DNA of 64,000 nt from Anisus vortex (GCA_949126835.1 OX421500.1:21985167-22049166); one strand, 5' to 3'; shown: positions 10,813 to 23,133, counted from the first letter of the stretch. The notes: a model not told the origin generated them from the letters alone. Numbers and translations are program-made.

Positions 10813-13164
10813 CTTTTAAAAACAACAGCTCAACAAGAACGTATTCATTAAGAATTGTGTCTCCTATTTTTCCGCACCACCCCTTAGTGTTGTATAAAGA
10901 AGATTATTGCTCTAATCAGCCACGGAAGCATGAAATGATCTCCCGACTCTTGCTTCCCATCAAATGAAAACAAACACAATAGCAGATATTTTCTCCAAGA
11001 TATTTTCTTACATTGTCAAACTATCCCTAGACATAAACAATAACAACATTCAAGCAATAATGAAATAAAAAAAACAACAACAACAATGTTTGATAAATGA
11101 TCCAATTGCATTTTGGAGTCATCCATGTGTGAACACATTTATATGCATGACTTCATTCTGTGTGAAAAATCATTTTGTAAAGAAACACACAATTTCAATC
11201 AAAGTGTAATTTAATTGAATGATGCTATTGGACAAAATCGATGCCAATCAATTCTATAAGGAATGTTATCACGTCAGTTCGACATCCTCCTTTACACTCA
11301 CTCTCCTTCGCTCAGTTTTCCCCCTTGAAGACTTGGTAAGAAGGAAATAAACGATGACTTTTTGTATTCATTTTTTTTGTGTTTTGATTGAGTTGACGTT
11401 AAGGAGATGGCAATATATGACGTAACACGCTGAAGGATCGGTGGTGTCTGGGGGGGGGGGGGGGGTGAAGGGTCGGGAAAGGGACGAGAACGGAGAGCAC
11501 TAATATCTGTAACAACGTATGATTATGTTGCTGAATGAGTGACTTTATGTTATAGTGTTCGATTGGTCACAATTTCAACTACACATGTTATATTTAAATT
11601 ATTCCCAACATAGAACTTATACTGAACATGTTTCCAAGTTAATTTTGTTACATTTTCAACATCACAATACTAAATCCAACAAATATAATGAAATTTATTT
11701 ATTTGAACTAATTCTCATCTTTGAACTTTTGTGACGTCATTTATGACTGGCGTTTGACGTTGTGTCACGTTAAAAACTTTCAATATACAAGACGATATCC
11801 TGATTTCTTATTGGCCACTTGGCACTGAAATTTTTCCATTTATTTATTACGATATTAAGTCAAATTATTAAAATGAACAGAGTGTATGGAAGTTGTTTTA
11901 TCAACATTTGACAAAAGAACCAGTTGCTTAAATTAAACGTCTTCGATTGAAAAATGTCCTAAATTTGTCTTCGTTTCAGTATTAGAATTATTTATAATGA
12001 TATACTTTTTTGTGAGCAAATTGTCGTACACGAGTTACATACTAGTTTAAATCTCACCTCCAGATTGTTTGTAACCAGACATCACTACTTCCCAGATCAT
12101 TATGTCATTGCACTGGGAAAAGGTTTGGGATATTTTGGTTTAATCAAGTAGTTTCAATGTACGTTAAGGAATTAATTATGTGTATTCAATGATATGTAAA
12201 TAAATAGGAGTTGATTACACTTGAATGTGTAAACAAAAGTTCTAGAGACTAGTCAAAGAGTACATAAGTTACACCATGAGTAGCCACGTGATGACAAAGG
12301 GACACAACCTTGACTAGATCATTCCTTTTATCCGTAACTCTGGATGTTTTTAGATATTTCTTTTACTTTAATCAAAAAATCATTTTATGTTTTATTATTT
12401 TTAATAATATTTTTTTAATTACAATTATTCTAAACACGGCTATGAAGAAAGTTGGATGATTGGTAATTATTTTTTTTTATTTCACGCAATACAAAATATC
12501 TATTCACTCAATGACGAAACCAACATTTGAAGCATTTCTCGACAAAATCAATGTTAAGCTGAACGTGTAAAGCCCAATATTGTTGGAGTAATAACTGCCA
12601 CACTAGAAAATGTAAAACTAATCCATTGGGTTAAACTCGTAAATGCCACGTGGGAAGGGGGGGAATATTAAAACACAGAGAGCTTATCATAATTAAACTA
12701 ACATTGTTTAGTTGATGACCAGGATTAGTAGTGAAATGTAGAGACCAGACACTGAACACCTAAGTGTGATGTTTATGAATACGTTTTGTGAATTGAAAGA
12801 AAAAATATCTGCATACAATTCAATTATCGTATAAAATAATTGCTAATTAGTGAGTTAGAACATATTTAACACAACAACAAATAAACGATCGTTAACAATG
12901 GACTATAAAAGTCAACGGACGGGAATCAGTAAAGCAGTAAAGGACACTTTACATCAAAACAACAATATCGCTTCTTTTTGTGTGCATTGTTCAAACGCTT
13001 TAAGGAGTTAGTTGTGTTGGGAAATGTATAATGTTAAATAAATCAAATCAATTGAATATTCTTGTCAGCTGATCAATACCAACGTACACTGTAAAGACAA
13101 AATGCTTTTTTGCCGACGAGACGAACAAAGAAAAAATATTTTAGCGTTAGAGATACAAGATATA
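10813..13164. other. No gene recognised; G16 run at 11450-11465
   Basis: A 2.3-kb AT-rich stretch. The only clear feature is a run of 16 G at 11450-11465. The rest has no family-like frame on either strand. Confidence 0.55.
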
Positions 13165-13345
13165 GCATAACATATCATATTACATGAACAAAACGGTCTA
13201 AACCGTGTATCTCATTTATCATATTACGTCAACAATACAGTCTAAACCTTCTATCACACTTATCATATTACGTCAACAATACAGTCTAAACCAGATATCT
13301 TACTTATCATATCATATCAAAAAACAGTCTAAACCATCTATCACA
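13165..13345. repeat. 44-bp imperfect tandem repeat, four copies
   Basis: Copies share TATCATATTACGTCAACA and ACAGTCTAAACC. GTCTAAACC recurs at 13196, 13240, 13284 and 13327. Confidence 0.9.
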
Positions 13346-13471
13346 AAACACAACTTCAGTTCTCCATGTAATCGGATTTATCCAGACTCAGAGACGTCAT
13401 TTGTCGTTCTGTTTCTTTTCTATTCGCGAGATTCTTGTTTCGAACATTCTGTAACTTATATTGAGTAGGTG

Positions 13472-13607
13472 CAAATTGTATTAGTATATTCTAGTCTGTC
13501 TTACGCTGAAATTTATGCAGGGAGATGTGACTGACAAATCAAATTGTATTAGTATATTCTAGTCTGTCTTACGCTGAAATGTATGCAGGGAGATGGGACT
13601 GACAAAT
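13472..13607. repeat. 68-bp tandem duplication
   Basis: Two copies beginning CAAATTGTATTAGTATATTC at 13472 and 13540, differing at only a few positions. Confidence 0.95.
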
Positions 13608-14199
13608 GTGTATTTGATAATAAAATCGTTCATTATTTATTCATCGTGGCTTCACATATTCACACCAGTTGTCGAGTGAATAGACCAACCAAGACAACGT
13701 AAGTATGTGTATTTAATCATCTCCATAGAGCAGCGGTTCCCAAACTGGAGGGGGGAGGGGCGCGACCCTTTTGGGGATCGAATGATCATTTTGCAGGGGT
13801 CGCCAAAGACCTTCGGAAAACTTATGTTTTTGATGGACTTAGGAGCCGAAACACAGTTCATCTTTTCGTCTCCAAGCGAGTCCACCTACATGCAGATACA
13901 TCCGCATATTACGTGTAGGTTACTTGGCATAATAACATCAATACAGGTGTTTGTGACAAGGTCGGCACCATATTGCACGTATGCGGACCAGTAACATGTA
14001 TGTAGAGAGTTGTGTTAAGTAGCTTCTTCTCTGTTAAAAGCAGCCATTATGTTAAAAGCAGTAGTATTGGCGATAAAACGATCGACACTTCATGAATATT
14101 TTGGAATTTAGTGTAGATTCTGTTCGGCCTGGATTTCAAAATAATTAGTGATCAAAAGTAATCGGAGCTCACTTTATGATATACGGACAAATATTAGCA

Positions 14200-15460
14200 A
14201 CAAAGACATTGCCACACTAGTTAAAGAAGTAATATAAAGCGTCATAAGTTGTGCCCTTTTGTAAAAACAAGATCTTTTAACAGTGGACTGTTTTCGCAAT
14301 TGTGCAACGAGTATGATGCTCCGAACAATGCTAGCTATTTCACACTTGTGAGATGATTGTCGAGAGAATTTAAAACTTGTTTTTTAAGCTTCATGGTGAA
14401 CTAGTTTTTTTAAATATATTTCATATCCGAACGCAAGACTGCTCTTTGAAGCACTTTTCGGCGATTAAAGTGAACTGCAGACAATAACTTACTTGGCTGA
14501 CATTTTGTCGTCTTGAATTAGTTAAATTAATCCCTGCAAGGAGGAAAATATAACATGCCCTAATTTATCTAAAAAGATCCGATCATTCCAAATGAAATTT
14601 AGCTTTTGCATAAAAAAATTTGATGTCTACTTCAGGCCCCACAAAGTGGGCGTGTGTTTGTGTGTGTGTGTGTAGTTATTGCGCTGCGCCGGGGCCCATA
14701 AGAGTTTATCTTTGTAATATTATTTGTAAGATCAATGCTGAAGTTTAGGAAAAGTTACATTAATTTAAATTAAAATTGTACTTGATTAAAGTGTGTGAAT
14801 AGGCTTGTAAGGTTGTGAATGATACAATTACATTCCAATGGTAATTCTTATGGCAGTTTCATAAAATGGTCCACAGACATTTTAAAAAGATTCCTGATTT
14901 CTAAAAACGTATGTAATGCAAATAAATCATCTATATTTGACTAGTGTTGGAAAGAAGGATCGAACCAGCACTTTTTTTTTCTCATGCGGCACCTGGTCTA
15001 CTTTATCTGTGTACTTTGAAAAACATGACAAAATGATTACGATGATAAATTCTGTGAAATAACCCTTTCACATGTTTGCAGCCGAAATTTCATGATACTT
15101 TCCAAATCTACCTGACACCACATTCTATGTACTTGCCAGAAGCCCATTCACATTCAAAGTTTAAGATATTCCTGAGAAAGCACAAAGGAGTTCATTGAGC
15201 TTATTAACAACGATCCATAGAGAACTGATTTCTCTATACTGCAAGGTACACAATTCTGAATCAAATGTTTACCGTCATAAACTATTTTGACTGAGATTGT
15301 GTTGCGCCATTTTCTTCCATTTCCAACAAAATATCTTAGTAAACATGCTTTTCCACCTTGTTGGTTATCAAGTCTAAACACAGTAGACTTATTGTTGGAG
15401 GTGAACTGCTTAGTTGTGCTCTAGCAAAGACTGTCCCAAGAATTTCTGAACCGATGAGAA
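14200..15460 (+). pseudogene. hAT transposase relic (ZBED5/SCAND3-like type)
   Basis: Plus-strand fragments in shifting frames retain family blocks in the correct order. At 14258-14404: VKTRSFNSGLFSQLCNEYDA, then a remnant of the HTEVRWLSRG block reading FTLVR-stop-LSRE. At about 14487-14560: TYLADILSS and a decayed LN-x-LNxxLQG region. At about 15186-15370: EFIELINNDP, then LPFPTKYLSKHAF, matching the C-terminal dimerisation region that normally ends in a TTYLCExGFS motif. Stops and frameshifts are frequent, and the BED finger and the first part of the catalytic core are not recognisable. The role of the family is cut-and-paste transposition; this copy cannot encode it. Confidence 0.75.
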
Positions 15461-15794
15461 ATACGCAATGTCAACCGACACAATAGCTGACATTCGTGTT
15501 GTAATTAGAAATATAGGTCTAAGCCTGTACCGGTATCTTGCAATAGTTAATTACATTTGTTTTTATGTTTTCTTTTTTTTTAATGATAAACCGCTATGCT
15601 TTAATTAGGTTCAATTTTTAACAATAAAAATACATCCTGCATATTAGATATTTACATTATAAATCATAACAGTTGCAAAATGCAGTAATAAACTAGAAAC
15701 GGGGGGGGGGGGGGGGGGGGGGGCGGGGGGGAGGTCGCCAAAGCATGATAAACTGTAAAAAGGGATCGCGGCCTAAGAAAGTTTGAGAAACCAT

Positions 15795-16027
15795 CAGGGG
15801 CGAAGCCAGAATTTTTTTCCAGGGGGGGGGGGGGGGCTGAACTTTCGCTTGGCAAACATTTACCAAATTCCAAGGGAAGCTGAACTTTCGCGTGTTAAAC
15901 ATTTACTAGATTTTTTGCGAATTTAGTACATTTTTAAACAAAAAACTGTTGAAAAACAAATTTTTCTAAAATTCCAGGGGGGGACTTAGCCTCCCTCAGC
16001 CCCCCTCCCCCTGTGGCTTCGCCCCTG
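15795..16027. mobile_element. 233-bp hAT-type MITE nested in the hAT right end
   Basis: Terminal inverted repeats CAGGGGCGAAGCCA (left) and TGGCTTCGCCCCTG (right) match over 14 bp. An exact 8-bp target duplication GAAACCAT flanks it at 15787-15794 and 16028-16035. It has no coding capacity. The interior holds an imperfect duplication (CTGAACTTTCGC at about 15837 and 15881) and G-runs. The perfect duplication against the degraded one of its host element shows it inserted later. Confidence 0.92.
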
Positions 16028-16045
16028 GAAACCATTGCCCTAGGG

Positions 16046-16741
16046 AGACTGTTTATGAATTAAAAGCTACGTAATAAACATCTATACATTGTTTTTTATC
16101 ATGCGATTTAACCTATATAAAAAACATTCAAAAACGTACAATAACTTTCTTAAAAAAATTTTTGGAGTGTTAAAAAGTGGTACAGTATTACTTTTTAGTT
16201 TATATTGGCTCATATGGTTCGTCAAACAACGTTTACTAGTCTCCGATGTCGAGTCATATAAGAAGAATGTGTAGACTTGAAAATGCCATTTTTTAAAATA
16301 ATTTAAAACACATAGCGTTCATTAACTTTTATACCAGTTAAATCGTTACAAATAGTTCATTCTCTCTAGAGTGTGTGTGTGTGTGTGGGGGGGGTTACAC
16401 TATAAATCAATTACTCCATCAGTCAGTGATGCTATTACACAATTGAAATATCAGGAGCTAAGTGTCTGAGCACAGATAGACAACAGGGATTCCCCCCATC
16501 CCGTACCCCACCCCCAAACCACAACCACACAAAAAAAAGGAAATTTCGCAATCAAATGGCTCTGAATGGATACCCCAATTTCCTGTCCAAACAGTCCGGT
16601 CATCAACCGTGCCCAGGGAAATGTTAGCACATTATAATGCGGACTGGTGTGGGTTTTGTTCCTGCAAATCACAGGGATGGCTTACAATCCGTGACGTAGC
16701 TGTGTACAATTATGCAATTTCCTGGCCGTTCGTAGTTAGCA
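16046..16741. other. No gene recognised; short (GT)n at 16371-16386
   Basis: AT-rich DNA with a GT microsatellite followed by a G-run. A 73-codon minus-strand frame (16451-16672) has no recognisable similarity. Confidence 0.6.
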
Positions 16742-17222
16742 GTACTATAAAATACTCACGACTAGTTGGCTAAGCTAATAGTTATGATAAAATAAAACTC
16801 ATGACTAGTATTAGTTATGATATGAAATACCCACGACAAGTAGGCTAAACTAATATTTATGCTATGAAATACTCACGACTAGTTTGCTAAGCTAAAACTT
16901 ATGCTATGAAATACTCATGACTAGTAAGCGAAGAGTTATGCTATGAAATACTCATGACTAGTAAGCGAAGAGTTATGCTATGAAATACTCATGACTAGTA
17001 AGCGAAAGAGTTATGCTATGAAATACTCATGACTAGTAAGCGAAGAGTTATGCTATGAAATACTCATGACTAGTAAGCGAAGAGTTATGCTATGAAATAC
17101 TCATGACTAGTAAGCGAAGAGTTATGCTATGAAATACTCATGACTAGTAAGCGAAGAGTTATGCTATGAAATACTCATGACTAGTAAGCGAAGAGTTATG
17201 CTATGAAATACTCATGACTATT
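16742..17222. repeat. 37-bp minisatellite, about 13 copies
   Basis: The regular unit reads CTATGAAATACTCATGACTA, then GTAAGCGAAGAGTTATG. The first four copies (16742-16912) are divergent and longer (about 43 bp, with GGCTAAGCTAA). The later copies are almost identical, so amplification spread from the right-hand variant. A single extra A (GCGAAAGAG) marks one copy near 17005. Confidence 0.96.
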
Positions 17223-18084
17223 GCTGGTTAGTGCTAACCTTATTTTATTCTCTCAGCTATTTAACAAAAACAGTTTTAGTCAATACTATCAACTTTCTTC
17301 ATTAGCTTAAAGTCTCGTGCCAACAAGCTAATGCACTTGATCGGAATATTGTATTACCCTTGGGTTGATAAAGTGCGACACTATCTCGTGAGATAATAGC
17401 ATTTTGAGTAAACAACAAAGCACAAACATTAAAACAATAAATTGCAGCGATTAGGATCTAGTACTACCAAAAAAAAGTATGCATTGTTGAATATATAATG
17501 ACCAGTGTAAAACCAGTCGAAGTTACTGATGTACGTGGAATAGCCCGCTACCGTCTTAATAATTCGGTTATAGCGACAGGGGAATCCTCTAAATAGAAAA
17601 AAAGAGGGGGGGGGGGCTTGAATACGGTAAACTAAGTTGCCCTAGCATGCGATGATGCCCCTCGGGCGTTCCAAAAGACGGTACCTTAAGCAGGGTTTGT
17701 TCTCCACTCCTTAAGTACGTTATAGACTAGTTATAAGTTTAGTAAATTATATTTCTTTCCGTAAAGCAGATATAGACATATTTTTAAAACAATTTATACA
17801 TGAAATATAATTCTAGAATAGTTTTCATACTATCCAGGTGTCCAGAAACTTTTTTTTTCATTCTGTATAATCTATAATCTGATTATAAAAGCAGAATGTA
17901 TACCGTTGATAGTAAGATAGTACATTAAGCTGAATTTAAATGGAACTTCCGAAAGCAAGATGACTCTGAACTAAGCGATACTTGGAAAACCACGAATTCC
18001 ATTTAACTTTCGTGTGAAACCAACATTTATTACTGTGGACAAAAGCGCAGAAAGCATGCTAAAGTTTCTTATCTTATCTTATAT
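17223..18084. other. No gene recognised
   Basis: AT-rich DNA with a G-run at 17606-17617 inside a slightly GC-richer patch (17530-17720) that I cannot assign. Confidence 0.55.
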
Positions 18085-18165
18085 ATTACAGACGCTCCTT
18101 CTATAAAAAAGGTTATTGCGTCCTACGCTCATCCGTGGTCCAAGTCTAGTCTTGCATCTTTATTA
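18070..18165 (-). mobile_element. Dispersed repeat family B, partial copy
   Basis: It starts with CTTATCTTATCTTATA, then ACAGACGCTCCTTCTATA, GGTTATTGCGTCCTACG and a GTGGTCC block. It matches the copies at 7885 and 52509 over the first 60-80 bp. The tRNA-like head is not visible here. Confidence 0.6.
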
Positions 18166-18489
18166 ATGTTTTCAATGATGTTAAAGTACTGGTTTTCTTG
18201 GTTTGTTTAGGCAACCTTTAACATGCCCGAATGAGACTTCAGGCTATATAAATGACCATCCCTATCATTATAACTACACGTCTTTAAACGGAGTTAGTTG
18301 AATGTAGACGGTGTTGTGAGTAACAAAACACTTTTAACAACTAACTCTCAAACACATGACAACCGTTGGAGGCACCGAATTAATCTCATTGGCTTTCTTC
18401 GCTAAAAGTTTATTTTTAGAGTGCTGAGAGAAATTCATAAGCTAAGAGAGAAAGTGTTCTGAGTTTATTATGTATATCTATATTGCTGA

Positions 18490-19015
18490 ATTAATAATAA
18501 TGGTTGTTTATATAGCGCTTGTATCCATGCTATTACATTTAGCATGCTGAGTGCTCTCTTGGAATAAATGGCAGTGGCAGTTGTATTCGTGTATTCCTAT
18601 GAAAGGCACACAGCCACCAGCCAAATAGAAAAGTCTTTAAGTTCTTTTTAAAGGACTCCTTTGTCTCTTATATTCTCAGTGTCTGAGGCAAGCTGTCCCA
18701 TAGTGTGTCCAGCCACACTGGGAATATTAAGGAGCGACTGTGATGATGACCGCAGTTCCCTTGATGGCGCGAGTTTTAATTTCAGTTCTTGAAGGTAGGA
18801 AGGAGCAGTGTCATTTATACATCCTTAGGTAAGTAACATGATTTTGTGATTTATGCGTTTCATCACATGGGGCAAGTGGAGATCTTTTAGAACTGGAGAG
18901 ATATAATCCAGCTTCTTTGTCCATGACACAATACGTGCTGCAGTGTTTTTTACCATCTGTAGTCTCTACAGCTGGTTCTGGAGCAAACCCTAAAGGCCAC
19001 TGTTGCAGCTGATAT
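18490..19015 (-). mobile_element. 5'-truncated LINE (CR1/L2-like), 3' end
   Basis: On the minus strand the end of an ORF2 is followed by a 3' UTR containing AGCATGCTAAATGTAATAGC and ending in AAGCGCTATATAAACAACC plus ATT repeats at about 18490. The coding part is listed separately. A related 3' end lies at 46680-46865. Only about 0.5 kb remains, as expected of aborted reverse transcription. Confidence 0.75.
18598..19010 (-). pseudogene. LINE ORF2 fragment, C-terminal part of reverse transcriptase protein
   Basis: A single frame keeps recognisable thumb and C-terminal blocks: LQMVKNTAARIV, then ISPVLKDLHLPHV in place of the usual LHWLPV, KRINHKI, TAPSYLQEL, and a LRSSSQSLL block. It ends at the TAG whose complement is at 18598-18600. 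Four internal stops and no frameshift are visible over about 135 codons. These blocks are typical of CR1/L2-group ORF2 proteins. The polymerase palm with FADD and the endonuclease are missing. Confidence 0.78.
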
Positions 19016-19256
19016 ATATTTAGATGAAAGTAATTAAATCCATCATTTTCTGGAACTCGATTTCATGAAGATTTTGTCACTGTCATATTTTTAATTTAGT
19101 CGACCCACTGTAATAACTTTTTATATATATCGCCGTAACAAACACACACACACACACATTCTTAGACAAACACACTCATTTGAATGCACTATGTATATAC
19201 TAGTGAACATTTGAGGCTTAGAGTGGCGAGTATCAAAGAACCGCTATGCTGAAACT

Positions 19257-19871
19257 ATGTTATGAAGATACCCTAAAACAAGATACAGCTTTCAATTAGG
19301 TTATGAAGATACCCTAAAACAAGATACAGCTTTCAATTAGGTTATGAAGATACCCTAAAACAAGATACAGCTTTCAATTAGGCTATGAAGATACCCTAAA
19401 ACAAGATACAGCTTTCAATTAGGCTATGAAGATACCCTAAAACAAGATACAGCTTTCAATTAGGCTATGAAGATACCCTAAAACAAGATACAGCTTTCAA
19501 TTAGGCTATGAAGATACCCTAAAACAAGATACAGCTTTCAATTAGGCTATGAAGATACCCTAAAACAAGATACAGCTTTCAATTATGTTATGAAGATACC
19601 CTAAAACAAGATACAGCTTCAATTATGCTATGAAGATACCCTAAAACAAGATACAGCTTTCAATTAGGCTATGAAGATACCCTAAAACAAGATACAGCTT
19701 TCAATTATGTTATGAAGATACCCTAAAACAAGATACAGCTTTCAATTAGGCTATGAAGATACCCTAAAACAAGATACAGCTTTCAATTAGGTTATGAAGA
19801 TACCCTAAAACAAGATACAGCTTTTAATTAGGCTATGAAGATACCCTAAAACAAGATACAGCTTTCAATTA
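19257..19871. repeat. 41-bp minisatellite, about 15 copies
   Basis: The unit is GGCTATGAAGATACCCTAAA, then ACAAGATACAGCTTTCAATTA. Copies differ mainly at GGCTATG / GGTTATG / TGTTATG, and these variants are interspersed. One copy near 19610 lacks a T. Confidence 0.98.
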
Positions 19872-20868
19872 TGAAATTTAACAATTTTCTTCATCTTTTT
19901 CAACAAATAGAAAAAAAAACTAGAATAATATTTTATATAGGCCAGTAACTAATAGTCTGTTAATGTAACTTTCGCAATTACCATACAATGTTAAAGTTTA
20001 GTATAACAATTTTGAATTCGTTATAAAATGCAACGAAAATAAGACGAAAAACAAACTGAAGTTAATCTTTGATTATTTAAATTGCTATAATGCTTTCTTT
20101 TTTCTTTTTTAACTGTTGACAGTTGTATCATTACGCCTTGCAAAAAATATCTAGCTAATTGGCCACGCAAGGAAAATTAAGGTTTGACATTTAGCTTTTA
20201 AAATCGTTCAAATTTATTAAAATTTTATTTAGCCATAAAGATTACATAACGACAACTGTCAAGAGCTATTTAGTTTTTTTTACTCTCGTTATTTCAGAAA
20301 AGAAGTAAGACAATTAGATAAGAAAATTTCGATTAATCAAAATTTGTTTCTTTGTATTGTTAAAAGGCTTAATTAACACGCTTCTATTATAAAATATAAG
20401 CTGTTTGTTTAATTTTATTTGTTTTCCAATTTTTTCTTAGAACCTTTTACAGAGTACCCGGTTCTGAAAAAATCCTGCCGCTGGACTAGCCGGCTTCACT
20501 GTGTATTAACTTTAATGTATTCTATACATAAGCTTCCCCTGACGTCATTGTCCATATTTATTCAACAATGTAAGTAAATATATAATCAATTTTTCGTTTT
20601 GCTTAAAAACTTTTCTTGAGATTGAAAACATAATGGATGTCTACACAACACAAGAAGTAACTTGGTCTGAAAGACATAAAATTGTCTTTATTCCCCTTTC
20701 AATCAATTTAAATCAACAACGTCTGGATACTTTCATTAGTTTTCTTGTCTGCTCGCTGACATAGATAAAGAATATATTTATTTATTAACTCTGTGAGTAT
20801 AATTATGTTTAATATATCATCAGTGGCTTGGCCAGGATTGCACGAGTTGAGCGGGAGTAAATCTCTAC
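19872..20868. other. No gene recognised
   Basis: AT-rich DNA. A TACCCGGTTCTG / TAGCCGGCTTC patch at 20455-20500 resembles one at 40340-40370 (CCCGGCTAACCGGCTTTAGG) and may be an old shared repeat. Confidence 0.5.
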
Positions 20869-21426
20869 ATCTCAGCTAATGGAAGCATAGACATGGAAAT
20901 CTCCACCAGACTAGATATGGCAGCTCAGGCCTTCAACAAACTGGGGAAAATATGGAATTCATCGTCTCTGTAGCTAAGAACAAAACTGAAACTTTACAAG
21001 TCCAATGTAAGCTCAGTCCTTCTCTATGCTGCCGAGACCTGGAAGACCGATACCAAAATCGAAAGCTGTCTTAGGTGGTTTGAAGGAAGATGTTTCTGAC
21101 GTATATTAAAGATTAACTCCAACAGTGAAGTTCACAGGAGAGCAGGAATAAACTTCATCAGTTAAGAAATTAAGAAAAGAAGATCGAGATGGTTTGGCCA
21201 CGTTCTTCGCATGGATAGAAAGAGGCTTCCAAGCATTGATTAGAAATGGACATAATCAGGAAAATGGAAAAGGTGAAGACCAATGGGAACTTGGAGTAGA
21301 ACCATGGATGATGAAGCAAAGGCCACCAATAAAACATGGCATGAGATCAGATGGCTCGCCCAGGATAGGGAGGCCTGGCGGAACTTTGTTGTTGTCTTCT
21401 GCTCCACGGGGAGAGATAAAGAATAA
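20869..21426 (+). pseudogene. LINE ORF2 C-terminal fragment with six in-frame stops
   Basis: One frame of 185 codons runs to the TAA at 21424-21426. Blocks in order: ISANGSIDMEISTRL, QAFNKLGKIWNSSSL, LYKSNVSSVLLYAAETWK, FEGRCF, RILKIN, RRSRWFGHVLRMDRKRLP, then TWHEIRWLAQDREAWRNFV. This order is characteristic of the region after the polymerase palm in animal LINE ORF2 proteins (the GHVLRM block and AQDR-x-x-WR ending). Six stops interrupt it but no frameshift is seen. Two are easily explained by C-to-T change (a CGA in a usual CLRRILKI block; a CAA before EIK). Upstream palm and endonuclease are absent. Confidence 0.85.
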
Positions 21427-23049
21427 GAGATTTTTTTAAATTTTGTAAGCAGCGGCCAGCAGACATGTCTACTCCGCTTGTCAAAGAATTTATTAATTCC
21501 CTAAGTAATAACCCCCGGTACTAGGTCCGTATGGCTCTAATTGACAACTGGTTCCTTGTTAATTGAGATAGATAGGCTAGTCAATGAATCTCTTTCTCTG
21601 ACTTGTATTATTGTTTCAAATATATTTCTTTTCAGTGCTTAGACTTCTTTATGTACAAAGTCAACATGACAGTTAATGAATTATACCTTAAAATAGCATC
21701 ATCATAGGACACTTTGTTTGGTGAACATCTAGGTCGCCTAGATAAATAATCAACAGAAAGTAGGGACTTCAATAATTTATAAAAATTAGTAATAATTCAG
21801 TCACAAAGTCTTCACTGTTAGCCAGAAGTAGATGAGATCTATCCGATGACACCTCATTTGTCTAAGTAAACTAGGAAGGAAGAAGACAATTTCGTTTCTG
21901 ACCTTTAGTTTCGCTCAAAGATATTTTTTCACAGTAAGTAGTTTAATGAAATGTTTAATAGACTACACACATTTTACTACCAAAAATGAAGTTGATTGTT
22001 TCAGAGAATTACCAAGTAAACTATCTCAATTGCTGAGTTGATAAAATATATTTAATGTTTGAAGCACAAAAAAAATGTAATTGCTAGAGCTTTGAAATTA
22101 TTCCCAGTACTTAGACTTTATTTCTTTCGGAATGCGATAATCTTCAATGAAAATACGATCTTAGCATAAACTTGCAGACTCCAATTAAAATCTGCACATT
22201 TTATCTTTAACTTGATAAGCAGATGCTTGATTGCATTACATAGCCATACACATTTTGAGTCCAATAAACGCGACCATATTTTCGAGTTGCCATTAAATCG
22301 TACGCAGAATTATAAAGCAGGAAATTGATCTATTTGGACAAGCGCGGTAATACGGAATCTGAAGTTGCAAGAAACAGTTTATGTTCATGGGTCTATTTCA
22401 ACTCCAGTCAATATTTAGTCCAGTAAAGGTCATGTCCAAGCCGGTCAAGAAAAAAAACAATTAAAGCATGCGGGTGATTAAAACAAAGGAGATGTAGATG
22501 AAGAACATCAGGCATGAAAAATATGCGGCTCGCGACACCTGCGGTTTGCGACACCTGAGGTTTGCGACACCTGCTGCCCGCATGTCGTGTGTCGTGTGAT
22601 AGATTGCTGAAAATAATTTATTTGCCGAGACAATAAATAATTATGTATTCGGAAGTGAAATACAATATGAAAATTGGTTCCATTGCTTTTGCTGTGGGCG
22701 TTACTGCCATTTAAAATAGTCTTGATTTAGAGCTTGAAGGTAAAACAAATTTATAACTCAGTTGTACGATTAACATCAATGCTTTTTTACGAAACTAAGC
22801 TAAGCTGTCACAATACAATTTGGTTCATTTTCTCGAAATGCAAAATATGAAAAACACTACCCAAATGTGTGTATGTAATCTGATTCTCTAAATAATTTCC
22901 GGAATAATTTTGCGATTTCACATGTATTGAGCACAATATTTCAACATTCAAAGTTCCACTCACATTTGATGATGCCACGACAGAGGAAGCTTGCAGGGGA
23001 ACTATTATAACTTATAAAAAAGTTCTGCATTAAAAGAAAAGTATAGCCT
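21427..23049. other. No gene recognised; short GCGACACCTG repeats at 22528-22575
   Basis: AT-rich DNA. GCGACACCTG occurs three times at 16-bp spacing at 22533-22574 with GGTTT between copies, followed by GCCCGCATG. Confidence 0.55.
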
Positions 23050-23133
23050 ACTAAGGTGGGGATAACTGGATTATCTCCATACCTTCCTGAAAAGTGTGCA
23101 ATAAGGTAAACGCAATGTTCGCGTCTACCTTAT
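23050..23133. other. Two adjacent hairpins, candidate structured element
   Basis: The second hairpin (23101-23133) pairs ATAAGGTAAACGC with GCGTCTACCTTAT, 12 of 13 positions, around a 7-base loop AATGTTC. The first (23052-23086) pairs AAGGTGGGGATAA with TTATCTCCATACCTT around CTGGA, with one bulged AT and a mismatch. Both stems use an AAGGT/ACCTT base. This could be a decayed MITE end pair, a structured non-coding RNA, or chance. I do not recognise a known RNA family. Confidence 0.4.

Larger units (their letters stand above)
13731..16037 (+). mobile_element. Degenerate hAT DNA transposon, 2.3 kb
   Basis: The left terminus CAGCGGTTCCCAAACT at 13731 mirrors the right terminus, which reads AGTTTGAGAAACCAT and then TG once the MITE inserted at 15795-16027 is set aside. 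Such CAGnGGTTC-type ends are typical of hAT elements. The flanks show a degenerate 8-bp target duplication, CCATAGAG (13723-13730) and CCCTAGGG (16038-16045), 6 of 8 matching; 8 bp is the hAT norm. Pieces of a hAT transposase lie inside in the plus orientation. A 23-G run with further G-tract lies at 15701-15731. The element is dead. Confidence 0.85.

Noticed and set aside
10358..10967. His/Thr-rich and Cys/Val-rich frames of 100-197 codons
   Set aside because: Produced by the CA microsatellite, open in nearly all frames; no domain outside the repeat.
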